From the NCBI GenBank assembly GCA_004556565.1, contig SFGN01000036.1:1-25479 (forward strand): DNA of 25,479 nt, read 5' to 3'. A model generated the notes under the pieces. The model worked only from the letters and a program-made list of their open reading frames with translations, had not been told where the DNA came from and did no database searches. Below, piece by piece: positions 1-6,877 of this stretch (positions within the stretch are counted from its first letter, which is position 1; each line of letters opens with the position of its first letter). Position numbers and translations under genes: made by a program. The stretch is from Lachnospiraceae bacterium (GTDB lineage: Bacteria; Bacillota_A; Clostridia; Lachnospirales; Lachnospiraceae).

Positions 1-90
1 TCCTCCTGTTCGTTATAAGTCGTAAGGAAGATATTATACCACATCTGGGACATTTTCATATATGGTATACTAGGACATTATCATAAATGG
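1..90 (-). mobile_element. Probable end of an IS21-like insertion sequence
   Basis: Two 18-bp direct repeats of the form GGACATTwTCATAwATGG lie at 48-65 and 73-90 (16 of 18 bases equal). Reading the minus strand toward the left edge, they are followed by a TATAAT box (33-38) and an AGGAGGA ribosome binding site (1-7) at the very edge. This suggests a minus-strand gene starting just outside the window. Repeated transposase-binding sites next to the istA promoter are typical of IS21-family ends, but the transposase itself is not visible, so the family call is inference. The outer boundary of the element cannot be placed. Confidence 0.4.
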
Positions 91-122
91 CTTATAAAAA
101 ATTAAAAAATTTAAAAAAATTG

Positions 123-151
123 TTGACATTCTGAGACTTATATTGTATACT
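123..151 (+). promoter_or_regulatory. Promoter of tRNA-Gly(GCC)
   Basis: The -35 box TTGACA (123-128) and -10 box TATACT (146-151) are separated by exactly 17 bp. The expected start near 158 gives a tRNA precursor with a leader of about 29 nt. No clear promoter follows the tRNA before the next gene, so this promoter may also feed the downstream operon by readthrough. Confidence 0.8.
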
Positions 152-186
152 TCATATTGTTCCGATGAGGAACGCATAAAACAGAC

Positions 187-259
187 GCGATAGTGGCTCA
201 GTTGGTAGAGTACGACCTTGCCAAGGTCGGGGTCGCGGGTTCGAACCCCGTCTATCGCT
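187..259 (+). tRNA. tRNA-Gly (anticodon GCC)
   Basis: A full cloverleaf folds: acceptor GCGATAG/CTATCGC, D-arm with the AGTTGGTA loop, anticodon stem CGACC/GGTCG around loop TTGCCAA (anticodon GCC), and T-arm GCGGG-TTCGAAC-CCCGT. The discriminator base is T at 259 and CCA is not encoded. It reads GGC and GGT glycine codons. Confidence 0.95.
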
Positions 260-265
260 CTTTAC

Positions 266-310
266 AAACCGTAATTTTGATAGGAATATCAGGATTGCGG
301 TTTTTGTTTT
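266..310 (+). terminator. Intrinsic terminator after tRNA-Gly
   Basis: AAACCGTAAT (266-275) pairs with ATTGCGGTTT (one G-U pair). An inner TGATA/TATCA stem is closed by a GGAA loop, and a T-rich tract follows (TTTTTGTTTT). The structure lies between the tRNA and the GNAT gene, so expression of that gene by readthrough would need leaky termination. Confidence 0.8.
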
Positions 311-332
311 ATCTGACAATAGGAGGTTTGTT

Positions 333-863
333 ATGATAGTCAGGTTACGTCCATATAAATCAATGGATGAGGATTTTCTTATCCGATGGGCAGGGGATGA
401 AGAGGCACTGGCTCTGTGGGGTGCAGGATATTTCCGTTATCCGTTGACAAAAGAACAGTTGAATCTATATAAAGAACGTTACGAGAATGAACCGGAAGGT
501 TTTCTTATGACTGCCATCGATGAAAAAGGAATTCCGGTGGGGCATATCCGCATGGAAAAGCCTGACTGGGAGGAAAGCAGTATCTGGTTCGGCAATATTA
601 TGGTAGACTCATCAAGACGGGGTACAGGTCTTGGGACTAAGATGCTGGAAACCGCATTTACTTATGCTTTTGAAGTGCTGAAAGTCAGTAAAGTTATTCT
701 TGGAGTATTTGATAACAATCTGCCCGCGCAGAAATGTTACAGACGCCTCGGATTTGTAGAAAACGGAAGGTCAGAAGAATACCGGATTTTCAGGGAAGAA
801 GTATGGAGAAGGCGCGAAATGGAATTGTCGAAACAACAGCTTGAGAACAGGCAGGAAGCATAA
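333..863 (+). CDS. GNAT family N-acetyltransferase (RimJ/RimL-like)
   Basis: This 176-residue protein should transfer an acetyl group from acetyl-CoA to an amine; the substrate cannot be read from sequence. The GNAT fold is supported by the acetyl-CoA pyrophosphate-binding loop RRGTGLGTKM near residues 94-104. The family's C-terminal pattern also follows, with a V-x-L-x-V-F-D-N-N strand, then A-x-K-C-Y-x-R-L-G-F. The N-terminus begins with the R-L-R-P-Y pattern common to RimJ/RimL-type enzymes. The ATG at 333 is preceded by AGGAGG at good spacing. It is the first gene of a long plus-strand run, and the next start lies 22 bp past its stop. Substrates in this family range from ribosomal protein N-termini to small amines and antibiotics, so no gene symbol is given. 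Confidence 0.85.
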   Translation: MIVRLRPYKSMDEDFLIRWAGDEEALALWGAGYFRYPLTKEQLNLYKERYENEPEGFLMTAIDEKGIPVGHIRMEKPDWEESSIWFGNIMVDSSRRGTGLGTKMLETAFTYAFEVLKVSKVILGVFDNNLPAQKCYRRLGFVENGRSEEYRIFREEVWRRREMELSKQQLENRQEA

Positions 864-885
864 AAGAAAGAATAAGGAGATGACA

Positions 886-1605
886 ATGATGGAAAAGACA
901 TCTGTAAATGAAGGATTATATAATGAACAGATAAACGCTATATTGAATGGTGAGCTGTTTGAGAAATCAAAACCGTGGATACAGCAGTATAATAAACTGA
1001 TGGCATATTACCGTTGTGCCATTATGGAAATCGAGACGAAATTTAATGTGCTCAACGAAGAATTTTCACTTCGTTATGATCGAAATCCGATCAGCAGTAT
1101 CAAGACAAGGCTGAAAAATCCGATGAGCATAAAAGAAAAACTGGAAAAAAATGATTTACCGTTTTCTGTTGATGCTATAAAGGAAAATCTGCACGATGTA
1201 GCCGGCGTCCGTGTGATTTGTTCTTTTCCGGAAGATGTGTATATGCTGGCTGAAGCATTGCTGAAGCAGGATGATATTACGCTGGTGGAACGGAAGGATT
1301 ATATTAAAAATCCGAAGCCGAACGGATACCGGAGTCTGCATTTGATTGTAACTGTCCCGATTTTTCTGGCCCGTGAAAAGCGTATGATGAAGGTCGAGAT
1401 ACAGCTTCGTACCATAGCAATGGATTTCTGGGCGAGCCTTGAGCATCAGTTACGTTATAAAAAAGAGTTTGCATTTACGGAAGAAATGGCAAAAGAACTG
1501 CAGTATTGTGCAGACCTGAGTGCGGAGCTTGACGGCAGGATGGATGCGCTTAGAAACCTGGCACAGATTGATGTGGAAGCGGTGTCCGATGCGGAGCGTC
1601 AGTAA
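886..1605 (+). CDS. Small alarmone synthetase, RelA/SpoT-domain GTP pyrophosphokinase
   Basis: This is a stand-alone RelA/SpoT synthetase of about 239 residues without hydrolase, TGS or ACT domains, resembling RelQ/YjbM-type enzymes. Such enzymes transfer pyrophosphate from ATP to GTP or GDP to make (p)ppGpp. Visible signatures are the R-L-K-N-P-x-S-I-x-E-K-L segment, H-D-V-A-G-V-R-V, the G-loop-like N-P-K-P-N-G-Y-R-S-L-H, and V-E-I-Q-L-R-T followed by W-A-S-L-E-H-Q-L-R-Y-K. The frame opens at a TTG at 841, but AAGGAG at 874-879 favours ATG 886 (spacing 6) or ATG 889 (spacing 9). Its place in an operon with thyA and folA suggests a link between nucleotide metabolism and the stringent response, which is inference. 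The exact RelQ or RelP subgroup was not decided. Confidence 0.85.
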   Translation: MMEKTSVNEGLYNEQINAILNGELFEKSKPWIQQYNKLMAYYRCAIMEIETKFNVLNEEFSLRYDRNPISSIKTRLKNPMSIKEKLEKNDLPFSVDAIKENLHDVAGVRVICSFPEDVYMLAEALLKQDDITLVERKDYIKNPKPNGYRSLHLIVTVPIFLAREKRMMKVEIQLRTIAMDFWASLEHQLRYKKEFAFTEEMAKELQYCADLSAELDGRMDALRNLAQIDVEAVSDAERQ

Positions 1606-1622
1606 GGCAGGGACCCTCAGAT

Positions 1623-2174
1623 ATGGATTATAAAGTAATAAGGAGCAGCAGGAAAACCTTATCCATACAAATAACAGAAGAAGCGGAGATTCTGGTGCGT
1701 GCTCCCTATCGGATGTCTGACTCTGAGATCAGAAAATATTTAAAACAGCATGAAGGCTGGGTAGAGCAGCATCTTATAAAAATGAAGGAGCGCAGGAGGC
1801 AGGCGGCTTCAATTCCGCGGATCACTCCTGACAGGCTTAATGAGCTGGCAGATGAGGCAATGTCTGTTATCCCGGATCGAGTCAGATATTATGCCGGAAA
1901 AATGGGGGTGACTTACGGGCGTATCACCATCCGTAATCAGAAGACGCGATGGGGGAGCTGCAGCAGTAAGGGAAATCTGAATTTTAACTGTCTTTTGATG
2001 CTGGCCCCGCCGGAAGTGCTGGATTATGTTGTGGTTCATGAACTATGCCACCGGAAAGAAATGAACCATTCTCCGAAATTCTGGCAGGAGGTAGAAAAAG
2101 TGATACCAGATTACCGGCGATGGAGACAATGGCTGAAAGATAACGGTGGACAGCTGCCTTTATCCATGTTATAA
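1623..2174 (+). CDS. YgjP-like zinc metallopeptidase (DUF45/SprT-like)
   Basis: A 183-residue cytosolic protein with the YgjP-like metallopeptidase domain. The zinc site is visible as V-V-H-E-L-C-H (HExxH) near residues 138-142. A further N-H-S-P-x-F-W stretch follows, whose histidine is the likely third ligand. Upstream is the family hallmark T-R-W-G-S-C-S-S-K-G-N-L-N-F-N. The N-terminal half (Y-K-V-I-R-S-S-R-K-T-L-S-I-Q-I) matches the usual beta-rich start. The biological substrate of this family is poorly known. The gene starts 17 bp after the alarmone synthetase stop with only a weak ribosome binding site, so translational coupling is plausible. No signal peptide or membrane segment is seen. 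Confidence 0.85.
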   Translation: MDYKVIRSSRKTLSIQITEEAEILVRAPYRMSDSEIRKYLKQHEGWVEQHLIKMKERRRQAASIPRITPDRLNELADEAMSVIPDRVRYYAGKMGVTYGRITIRNQKTRWGSCSSKGNLNFNCLLMLAPPEVLDYVVVHELCHRKEMNHSPKFWQEVEKVIPDYRRWRQWLKDNGGQLPLSML

Positions 2175-2177
2175 CTA

Positions 2178-2195
2178 TAGATAGCAAGCTATCTA
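2178..2195. promoter_or_regulatory. Palindromic operator upstream of the MarR gene
   Basis: TAGATAGC (2178-2185) and GCTATCTA (2188-2195) are perfect inverted 8-bp arms around AA. The central TAGCAAGCTA matches the core of the known SlyA/MarR consensus TTAGCAAGCTAA. It sits 30 bp before the MarR start, so autoregulation is likely. No T tract follows, which argues against a terminator. Confidence 0.6.
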
Positions 2196-2224
2196 ACCGG
2201 GACATGGAATTTCAGGAGATAAAA

Positions 2225-2659
2225 ATGGAAAGAAGAGTACAACCGCTGGGATTTACCGTAAAACAGATTAATAATATATTTGAAAAGGATTTAAATGAAC
2301 GGCTGAAACGGCTGGGAATCACATCGTCCCAGTGTGCTGTTCTTGACTTCCTGTTCCACACGAATAAGGAAGAAATCAACCAGAGGGATGTGGAAAAAGG
2401 CCTGTCACTGAAAAATCCGACGGTAACCGGCATTTTGAAGCGTCTGGAAGAAAAAGGATTTATCCTTTGTGTTCCCAGCACGGCAGACCGCAGGAAGAAA
2501 AATATATATTTGACTGAAAAGGCATATGACATCCAGAGAAGGATGGAGGCAGACCGGAGAAAGATGGATAAGCAGCTTACACGGGGGATGACAAAAAAAG
2601 AAATTGCGGCGCTCACACGCGGGCTGGAGAAAATGTTGTACAATATTTCGGAACCGTAA
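2225..2659 (+). CDS. MarR family transcriptional regulator
   Basis: A 144-residue winged-helix regulator. The fold is supported by a dimerisation helix at the N-terminus, the recognition region L-S-L-K-N-P-T-V-T-G-I-L-K-R-L-E-E-K-G-F (about residues 61-80), and the wing signature D-R-R-K-K-N-I-Y-L-T, a match to the MarR DxRxxxxxLT motif. The frame is open from ATG 2204, but AGGAG at 2214-2218 points to ATG 2225 (spacing 6). A perfect SlyA-like palindrome lies just upstream, so it probably represses its own transcription and that of thyA-folA-znu downstream. AdcR, the zinc-sensing MarR protein of streptococci, also neighbours a zinc transporter, but the histidine-rich metal site of AdcR is not seen here. 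The ligand is unknown. Confidence 0.88.
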   Translation: MERRVQPLGFTVKQINNIFEKDLNERLKRLGITSSQCAVLDFLFHTNKEEINQRDVEKGLSLKNPTVTGILKRLEEKGFILCVPSTADRRKKNIYLTEKAYDIQRRMEADRRKMDKQLTRGMTKKEIAALTRGLEKMLYNISEP

Positions 2660-2702
2660 TAATCCGGAGGAAAGACAGGTACAGTGAAACAGGAGGAATT
2701 AC

Positions 2703-3551
2703 ATGAGTTATGCAGATAAAGTATTTATAGAGATGTGTGAAGACATCATTACAAACGGTACGAGCACTGAGGGTGAGAAGGTCCGCCCGGTCTGGGAGGA
2801 TGGAAGCTCTGCCTATACAATTAAAAAATTCGGCGTTGTGAACAGATATGACCTTTCAAAGGAATTCCCGGCTTTAACCCTTCGCAGGACAGGAATTAAA
2901 AGCTGCGTGGATGAACTGCTCTGGATCTGGCAGAAAAAGTCAAATAATGTTCATGATTTAAACAGCCATATCTGGGACAGCTGGGCAGGTGAGGACGGCT
3001 CCATCGGCAAAGCCTACGGGTATCAGATGCAGGTGAAGCATCAGTACCGGGAAGGGATGATGGACCAGGTCGACCGGGTGATTTATGATTTGAAAAATAA
3101 TCCGTACAGCCGCCGTATTATGACAAATATTTATGTGCATCAGGATTTACATGAGATGAATCTGTACCCGTGTGCTTACAGCATGACATTTAATGTGACG
3201 AAGGAAAAAGGGAGCGAAAGGCTGACGCTGAACGGAATCCTGAACCAGCGTTCCCAGGATGTCCTCACCGCAAATAACTGGAATGTATGTCAGTATGCTG
3301 TGCTTTTGCATATGCTGGCACAGGTATGCGGCATGAAAGCCGGGGAACTGGTACATGTGATCGCGGACTCCCATATTTATGACCGGCATATTCCGCTCGT
3401 AAAAGAACTGATATCAAGAGAGCCGCTTCCGGCACCGGATTTCTGGCTGAATCCGGAAATTACGGATTTTTATCAGTTTACTCCGGAGGATGTAAGGCTG
3501 GAAAACTATCAGACTCATCCACAGATTAAAAATATTCCGGTGGCGGTATAA
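2703..3551 (+). CDS. thyA: Thymidylate synthase
   Basis: A 282-residue ThyA that methylates dUMP to dTMP, using methylene-tetrahydrofolate as both carbon donor and reductant. The catalytic cysteine lies in Y-P-C-A-Y-S-M (about residue 157). The phosphate-binding arginines are in Y-S-R-R-I-M, and Q-R-S-Q-D and A-D-S-H-I-Y-D-R-H complete the dUMP site. The segment after Q-R-S-Q-D (V-L-T-A-N-N-W-N-V) differs from the E. coli type but still leads to the Q-Y helix. The start ATG follows AGGAGG at proper spacing. folA comes 36 bp later, the natural partner because ThyA produces dihydrofolate. Confidence 0.97.
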   Translation: MSYADKVFIEMCEDIITNGTSTEGEKVRPVWEDGSSAYTIKKFGVVNRYDLSKEFPALTLRRTGIKSCVDELLWIWQKKSNNVHDLNSHIWDSWAGEDGSIGKAYGYQMQVKHQYREGMMDQVDRVIYDLKNNPYSRRIMTNIYVHQDLHEMNLYPCAYSMTFNVTKEKGSERLTLNGILNQRSQDVLTANNWNVCQYAVLLHMLAQVCGMKAGELVHVIADSHIYDRHIPLVKELISREPLPAPDFWLNPEITDFYQFTPEDVRLENYQTHPQIKNIPVAV

Positions 3552-3587
3552 ACAAATGTATTCTAAAGGTACAGGAGGAAATCAATA

Positions 3588-4082
3588 ATGAAAGCAATCG
3601 CAGCAGTAGATAAAAACTGGGCAATCGGCAATAAAAACAGGCTGCTGGTCAGTATTCCGGCTGATATGAAGTTCTTCCGGCAGCAGACGACAGGGCATGT
3701 CGTCGTGATGGGACGAAAGACGCTGGAAAGCTTTCCGAACGGGCTGCCGCTGAAGAACCGGACAAATATCGTCCTGACGGCTAATCCGGATTATCATGTA
3801 AAGGGTGCGGTCATCATTCACTCTCCGGAAGAACTTATGGAAGAATTAAAAAAATATGATTCAGATGACATATATGTAATCGGAGGGGAGAGCATCTATA
3901 AAATGCTGCTTCCTTATTGTGACACTGCATATATTACGAAAATCGACCATGCTTTTGAGGCGGATGCCTGGTTCCCGGATCTGGACAGGATGGAAGGATG
4001 GGAGCAGACAGAAATAAGTGAGGAGCAGACTTGTTTTGATTTGGAATATGTTTTTTCAAAATATGAAAAAGTTCAGGAATAA
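3588..4082 (+). CDS. folA: Dihydrofolate reductase
   Basis: A 164-residue DHFR that reduces dihydrofolate to tetrahydrofolate with NADPH, recycling the product of the upstream thymidylate synthase. The N-terminal A-V-D-K-N-W-A-I-G-N and the active-site acid D26 in I-P-A-D-M-K-F-F are present, as are the NADPH segments V-V-M-G-R-K-T-L-E-S-F and V-I-G-G-E-S-I-Y. The usual active-site tryptophan (LPW in E. coli) is valine 21 here (L-L-V-S-I-P). The start ATG has AGGAGG at 3573-3578. The last 20 bp overlap the next gene, so translation of the two is probably coupled. Confidence 0.95.
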   Translation: MKAIAAVDKNWAIGNKNRLLVSIPADMKFFRQQTTGHVVVMGRKTLESFPNGLPLKNRTNIVLTANPDYHVKGAVIIHSPEELMEELKKYDSDDIYVIGGESIYKMLLPYCDTAYITKIDHAFEADAWFPDLDRMEGWEQTEISEEQTCFDLEYVFSKYEKVQE

Positions 4083-5154
4083 AGCGGTCAGGAGAGGGAC
4101 AGCCCTGGCAGTGTGCTGTTTTGTCCTGACTTCTTTTTGCGGGTGTGCCCGCCGGGAAGACGGCCGCGATTCCCTGAAAAATGAGACGGAAGAAAGGCTT
4201 TCTGTCGTGACAACAATTTTTCCGCAGTATGATTTTGTCCGTCAGATAGCAGGAGATAAAGTGGAATTGAAAATGCTGCTGAAGCCGGGGGAAGAAACAC
4301 ATTCCTACGAGCCGACGCCTCAGGATATCATTGCCATTCAGAAATCGGATCTGTTCATCTATGTGGGCGGCGAGAATGATGCCTGGGTGGAAGATATCCT
4401 GGAGTCTTCAGAAATGCAGAATGTGCACACATTACGTCTGGTTGATCAGGTGGATACACTTGAAGAAGAATCCGTGGAGGGAATGAAGCCGGAACGCGGG
4501 GAGCATGAACACAGCGAAGAAGAGCATGATGAAGATGAGAATGAGTATGAGGACGGGCATGACGAAGAGGATCATGAAGACGAGGATCCAGGGAACGGAC
4601 ATTCCCATACGACGGATGAACATGTATGGACCTCCCCGTTAAATGCAGTCCGCATTGTTGAAGGACTTACCGGAGAACTATGCGTTCTGGATGAAAAGAA
4701 CGAATCTGTATATCAGGAAAATTCGGAGGCGTATATTGATGAATTATATACATTGGATGCTGCTTTCCGTGAAGTGACCGCACAGGCAAAAGAAGAAGGA
4801 CATGACACGCTGCTGTTTGGAGACCGGTTCCCGTTTCGTTATTTTACCGAGGAATATGGTTTGAGTTATTATGCGGCATTTCCCGGCTGTGCGTCGGATA
4901 CGGAGCCGAGTGCGGCAACGATGGCATTTCTGATCAATAAAATGAGGGATGAGAGGTATCCGCTTGTCCTGAAAATGGAACTCAGCAGCGGTGCGGTCGC
5001 AGAGGCAGTTGCGGAGGCCTGCGGTGCTGATGTAAAAGTGTTCTACAGCTGTCATAACCTGACGGCAGAACAGTTTGAACGCGGGGAAACGTATTTGAGT
5101 ATGATGTGGCAGAATGTAGAAACATTGAAGGAGGCGTTGGAAGTATGGCACTGA
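4063..5154 (+). CDS. znuA: Zinc/manganese ABC transporter substrate-binding lipoprotein
   Basis: A cluster A-I metal-binding protein of about 363 residues that captures zinc (or manganese) outside the cell for the ATPase and permease encoded next. The N-terminus has a K-K-F-R-N-K start, a hydrophobic core and a likely lipobox cysteine in F-C-G-C. A first metal histidine is in E-E-T-H-S-Y-E-P, a long His/Asp/Glu-rich loop follows (about residues 145-185), then D-E-H-V-W-T-S-P. Where most ZnuA proteins have an S-H-x-A-F motif, this one reads G-D-R-F-P-F-R-Y-F, so that histidine is missing. The frame is open from GTG 4018; AGGAG at 4021-4025 could serve a TTG at 4036, but ATG 4063 gives the best signal peptide. 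Start uncertain. Confidence 0.88.
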   Translation: MKKFRNKAVRRGTALAVCCFVLTSFCGCARREDGRDSLKNETEERLSVVTTIFPQYDFVRQIAGDKVELKMLLKPGEETHSYEPTPQDIIAIQKSDLFIYVGGENDAWVEDILESSEMQNVHTLRLVDQVDTLEEESVEGMKPERGEHEHSEEEHDEDENEYEDGHDEEDHEDEDPGNGHSHTTDEHVWTSPLNAVRIVEGLTGELCVLDEKNESVYQENSEAYIDELYTLDAAFREVTAQAKEEGHDTLLFGDRFPFRYFTEEYGLSYYAAFPGCASDTEPSAATMAFLINKMRDERYPLVLKMELSSGAVAEAVAEACGADVKVFYSCHNLTAEQFERGETYLSMMWQNVETLKEALEVWH

Positions 5155-5849
5155 TCCGGTGTGATGGAGTGGCGGCGGCATACGAAGGGCAAATCGTGGT
5201 GCACGACCTTGATTTTCAGATCAGCCCCGGGGAGTATCTTTGTATCGTCGGCGAAAATGGTTCCGGGAAAAGTACTCTTGTAAAAATGCTTCTCGGGCTG
5301 AAAGCCCCGGCAAAAGGGCAGATCGTGCTTGGTGACGGACTGAAACAGAATGAAATCGGATACCTGCCTCAGCAGACGGATGTGCAGAAGGATTTCCCTG
5401 CCAGTGTCTATGAGGTCGTTCTTTCCGGGCGGCTCAACAGCCGTGGATTCCGGCCGTTTTATACAGCGACGGACAAGAAAAAAGTAAAAGAAATGATGCA
5501 GCTTCTCGGAATAGAAGATCTGGAGCGGCAGTGCTTTAGGGAGCTTTCCGGCGGGCAGCGCCAGAGAGTCCTTCTTGCCCGTGCACTTTGCGCGACGAAA
5601 AAAATGCTTTTGCTTGATGAGCCTGTGACCGGGCTTGACCCGCTGGTGACAGCCGAGTTTTATCAGCTGATCAAAGAAGTTAATAAAATGTCAGGGATTG
5701 CGGTCGTTATGGTGTCCCATGATATCGAAAGTGCAGTCAGGGATGCGTCTCATATTCTGCATTTGCAGGAGACGGCATTGTATTACGGGACGGCCGAAGG
5801 CTACAGGAACAGTGAGATCGGAAAGAAGTTTTTGGGAGGTACGGCATGA
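5145..5849 (+). CDS. znuC: Metal ABC transporter ATP-binding protein
   Basis: A 234-residue ATPase that powers metal import. All ABC motifs are visible: Walker A G-E-N-G-S-G-K-S-T, a Q-loop around Y-L-P-Q-Q, signature L-S-G-G-Q-R-Q-R, Walker B L-L-L-D-E-P, and the H-loop V-S-H-D. The frame extends upstream to 5106, but AAGGAGG at 5128-5134 favours ATG 5145, which overlaps the binding-protein stop by 10 bp. The 3' end overlaps the permease start by 4 bp (ATGA), so the three genes are tightly coupled. It matches ZnuC/AdcC-type ATPases. Zinc versus manganese cannot be settled from sequence. Confidence 0.93.
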   Translation: MALIRCDGVAAAYEGQIVVHDLDFQISPGEYLCIVGENGSGKSTLVKMLLGLKAPAKGQIVLGDGLKQNEIGYLPQQTDVQKDFPASVYEVVLSGRLNSRGFRPFYTATDKKKVKEMMQLLGIEDLERQCFRELSGGQRQRVLLARALCATKKMLLLDEPVTGLDPLVTAEFYQLIKEVNKMSGIAVVMVSHDIESAVRDASHILHLQETALYYGTAEGYRNSEIGKKFLGGTA

Positions 5850-6676
5850 TAGAAACAATAGTAGAAATGCTTTCCTATCCATTCATGGTACGGGCATTTG
5901 TGGTAGGGATTCTGGTGGCCCTCTGCTCGGCATTATTAGGAGTAAGTCTGGTGCTGAAACGGTATTCCATGATCGGGGACGGACTTTCACATGTGGGGTT
6001 CGGAGCTCTGGCGGTCGCCGCGGCGTGTAATGTTGCACCTCTTACCGTCACAATTCCGGTTGTTGTTGTTGCGGCAGTCCTTCTGCTGCGCTTAAACGGC
6101 AACAGTAAAATGAACGGCGATGCAGCAATCGCATTGATTTCCACCAGTGCACTTGCAATCGGTGTTATGGTGATTTCCATGACAACCGGCATGAATACTG
6201 ATGTATATAATTATATGTTCGGAAGTATTCTTGCCATGAGCAGCCAGGATGTGAAAATGTGTGTGATATTGTCGGTTGTTGTGCTTGTTTTGTATCTTTT
6301 CTTTTATAATAAAATATTTGCTATCACATTCGATGAAACATTTGCCCTTGCAACCGGGGTAAAAGCAAATCTTTATAATACATTGATCGCCGTGCTGACG
6401 GCTGTTACTATTGTTCTTGGCATGCGGATGATGGGGACGCTCTTGATTTCCAGTCTTATTATCTTTCCGGCACTCACATCTATGCGTGTGTGCAAAACAT
6501 TCCGCTCCGTAATTCTGAATTCGGCAGTGGTATCGGTTGTGTGCTTCTGTATCGGAATCTCTGTGTCTTATTTTTGTGCCACACCGGCAGGAGCAAGCGT
6601 TGTTATGGCAAATCTTGTGATACTGGGGATTTACACAGCAGCCGGAGCAGTGAGAAACTGCCGGAAGATTAGATGA
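5846..6676 (+). CDS. znuB: Metal ABC transporter permease
   Basis: A 276-residue ABC-3 family permease, the membrane channel for the zinc or manganese importer. Hydrophobic segments fill the sequence (about seven to nine helices). Family features include the start F-M-V-R-A-F-V-V-G-I, then S-M-I-G-D-G-L-S-H-V-G-F-G (about residues 42-54), and the conserved R-M-M-G-T-L-L-I-S-S-L-I-I-F-P-A late segment that contacts the ATPase. Its ATG shares four bases with the ATPase stop. It ends the plus-strand run; the next promoter lies about 100 bp downstream. Confidence 0.93.
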   Translation: MIETIVEMLSYPFMVRAFVVGILVALCSALLGVSLVLKRYSMIGDGLSHVGFGALAVAAACNVAPLTVTIPVVVVAAVLLLRLNGNSKMNGDAAIALISTSALAIGVMVISMTTGMNTDVYNYMFGSILAMSSQDVKMCVILSVVVLVLYLFFYNKIFAITFDETFALATGVKANLYNTLIAVLTAVTIVLGMRMMGTLLISSLIIFPALTSMRVCKTFRSVILNSAVVSVVCFCIGISVSYFCATPAGASVVMANLVILGIYTAAGAVRNCRKIR

Positions 6677-6690
6677 TGGATTGGGGGCTT

Positions 6691-6740
6691 ATTCATGCAA
6701 AGCATGATTCGCCCACGATAGTGTGATTGACTGAACTGTC
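6691..6740 (+). repeat. Partial copy of a dispersed intergenic repeat
   Basis: The stretch from ATTCATGC to CTGAACTGTC aligns with 13687-13734 over its length with scattered changes, and both are followed by an AATAAAA tract. It contains a local hairpin TCATGC-AAA-GCATGA. It lies just after znuB, and the GGGC/GCCC bases around the hairpin could weakly help termination, but no T tract follows. Confidence 0.6.
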
Positions 6741-6763
6741 AGGAATAAAATCTATCAATAATA

Positions 6764-6808
6764 TGATAAGTTATCAATGTTGACAAATTTTGCCCTGCCT
6801 ATTATAAT
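6764..6808 (+). promoter_or_regulatory. Consensus promoter of the ilv operon with upstream palindrome
   Basis: TTGACA (6780-6785) and TATAAT (6803-6808) are perfect consensus boxes with 17-bp spacing. Directly upstream lies TGATAA-G-TTATCA (6764-6776), a perfect palindrome that could hold a regulator beside the -35 box. The predicted start near 6815 gives a leader of about 60 nt. Confidence 0.85.
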
Positions 6809-6830
6809 TTTGAAATAATAACCCAATGCT

Positions 6831-6851
6831 CTAAGCTGTGTGACAGCTTAG
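6831..6851 (+). promoter_or_regulatory. Leader hairpin upstream of ilvB
   Basis: CTAAGCTGT (6831-6839) and ACAGCTTAG (6843-6851) form a perfect 9-bp stem with a GTG loop inside the short leader, ending 15 bp before the AGGAGG site. There is no T tract and no T-box signature. It may stabilise the message or affect translation; the function is unknown. Confidence 0.55.
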
Positions 6852-6877
6852 GGTATTTTGATACTCAGGAGGTTTTC

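Noticed and set aside
2225..2659. AdcR-type zinc-sensing MarR regulator
   Set aside because: The gene neighbours a zinc-type importer, but the histidine-rich metal site of AdcR is absent and the operator resembles SlyA rather than the AdcR box.
6809..6877. T-box riboswitch or leader-peptide attenuator upstream of ilvB
   Set aside because: The leader is only about 60 nt, with no T-box sequence, no terminator tract and no run of Leu, Ile or Val codons.
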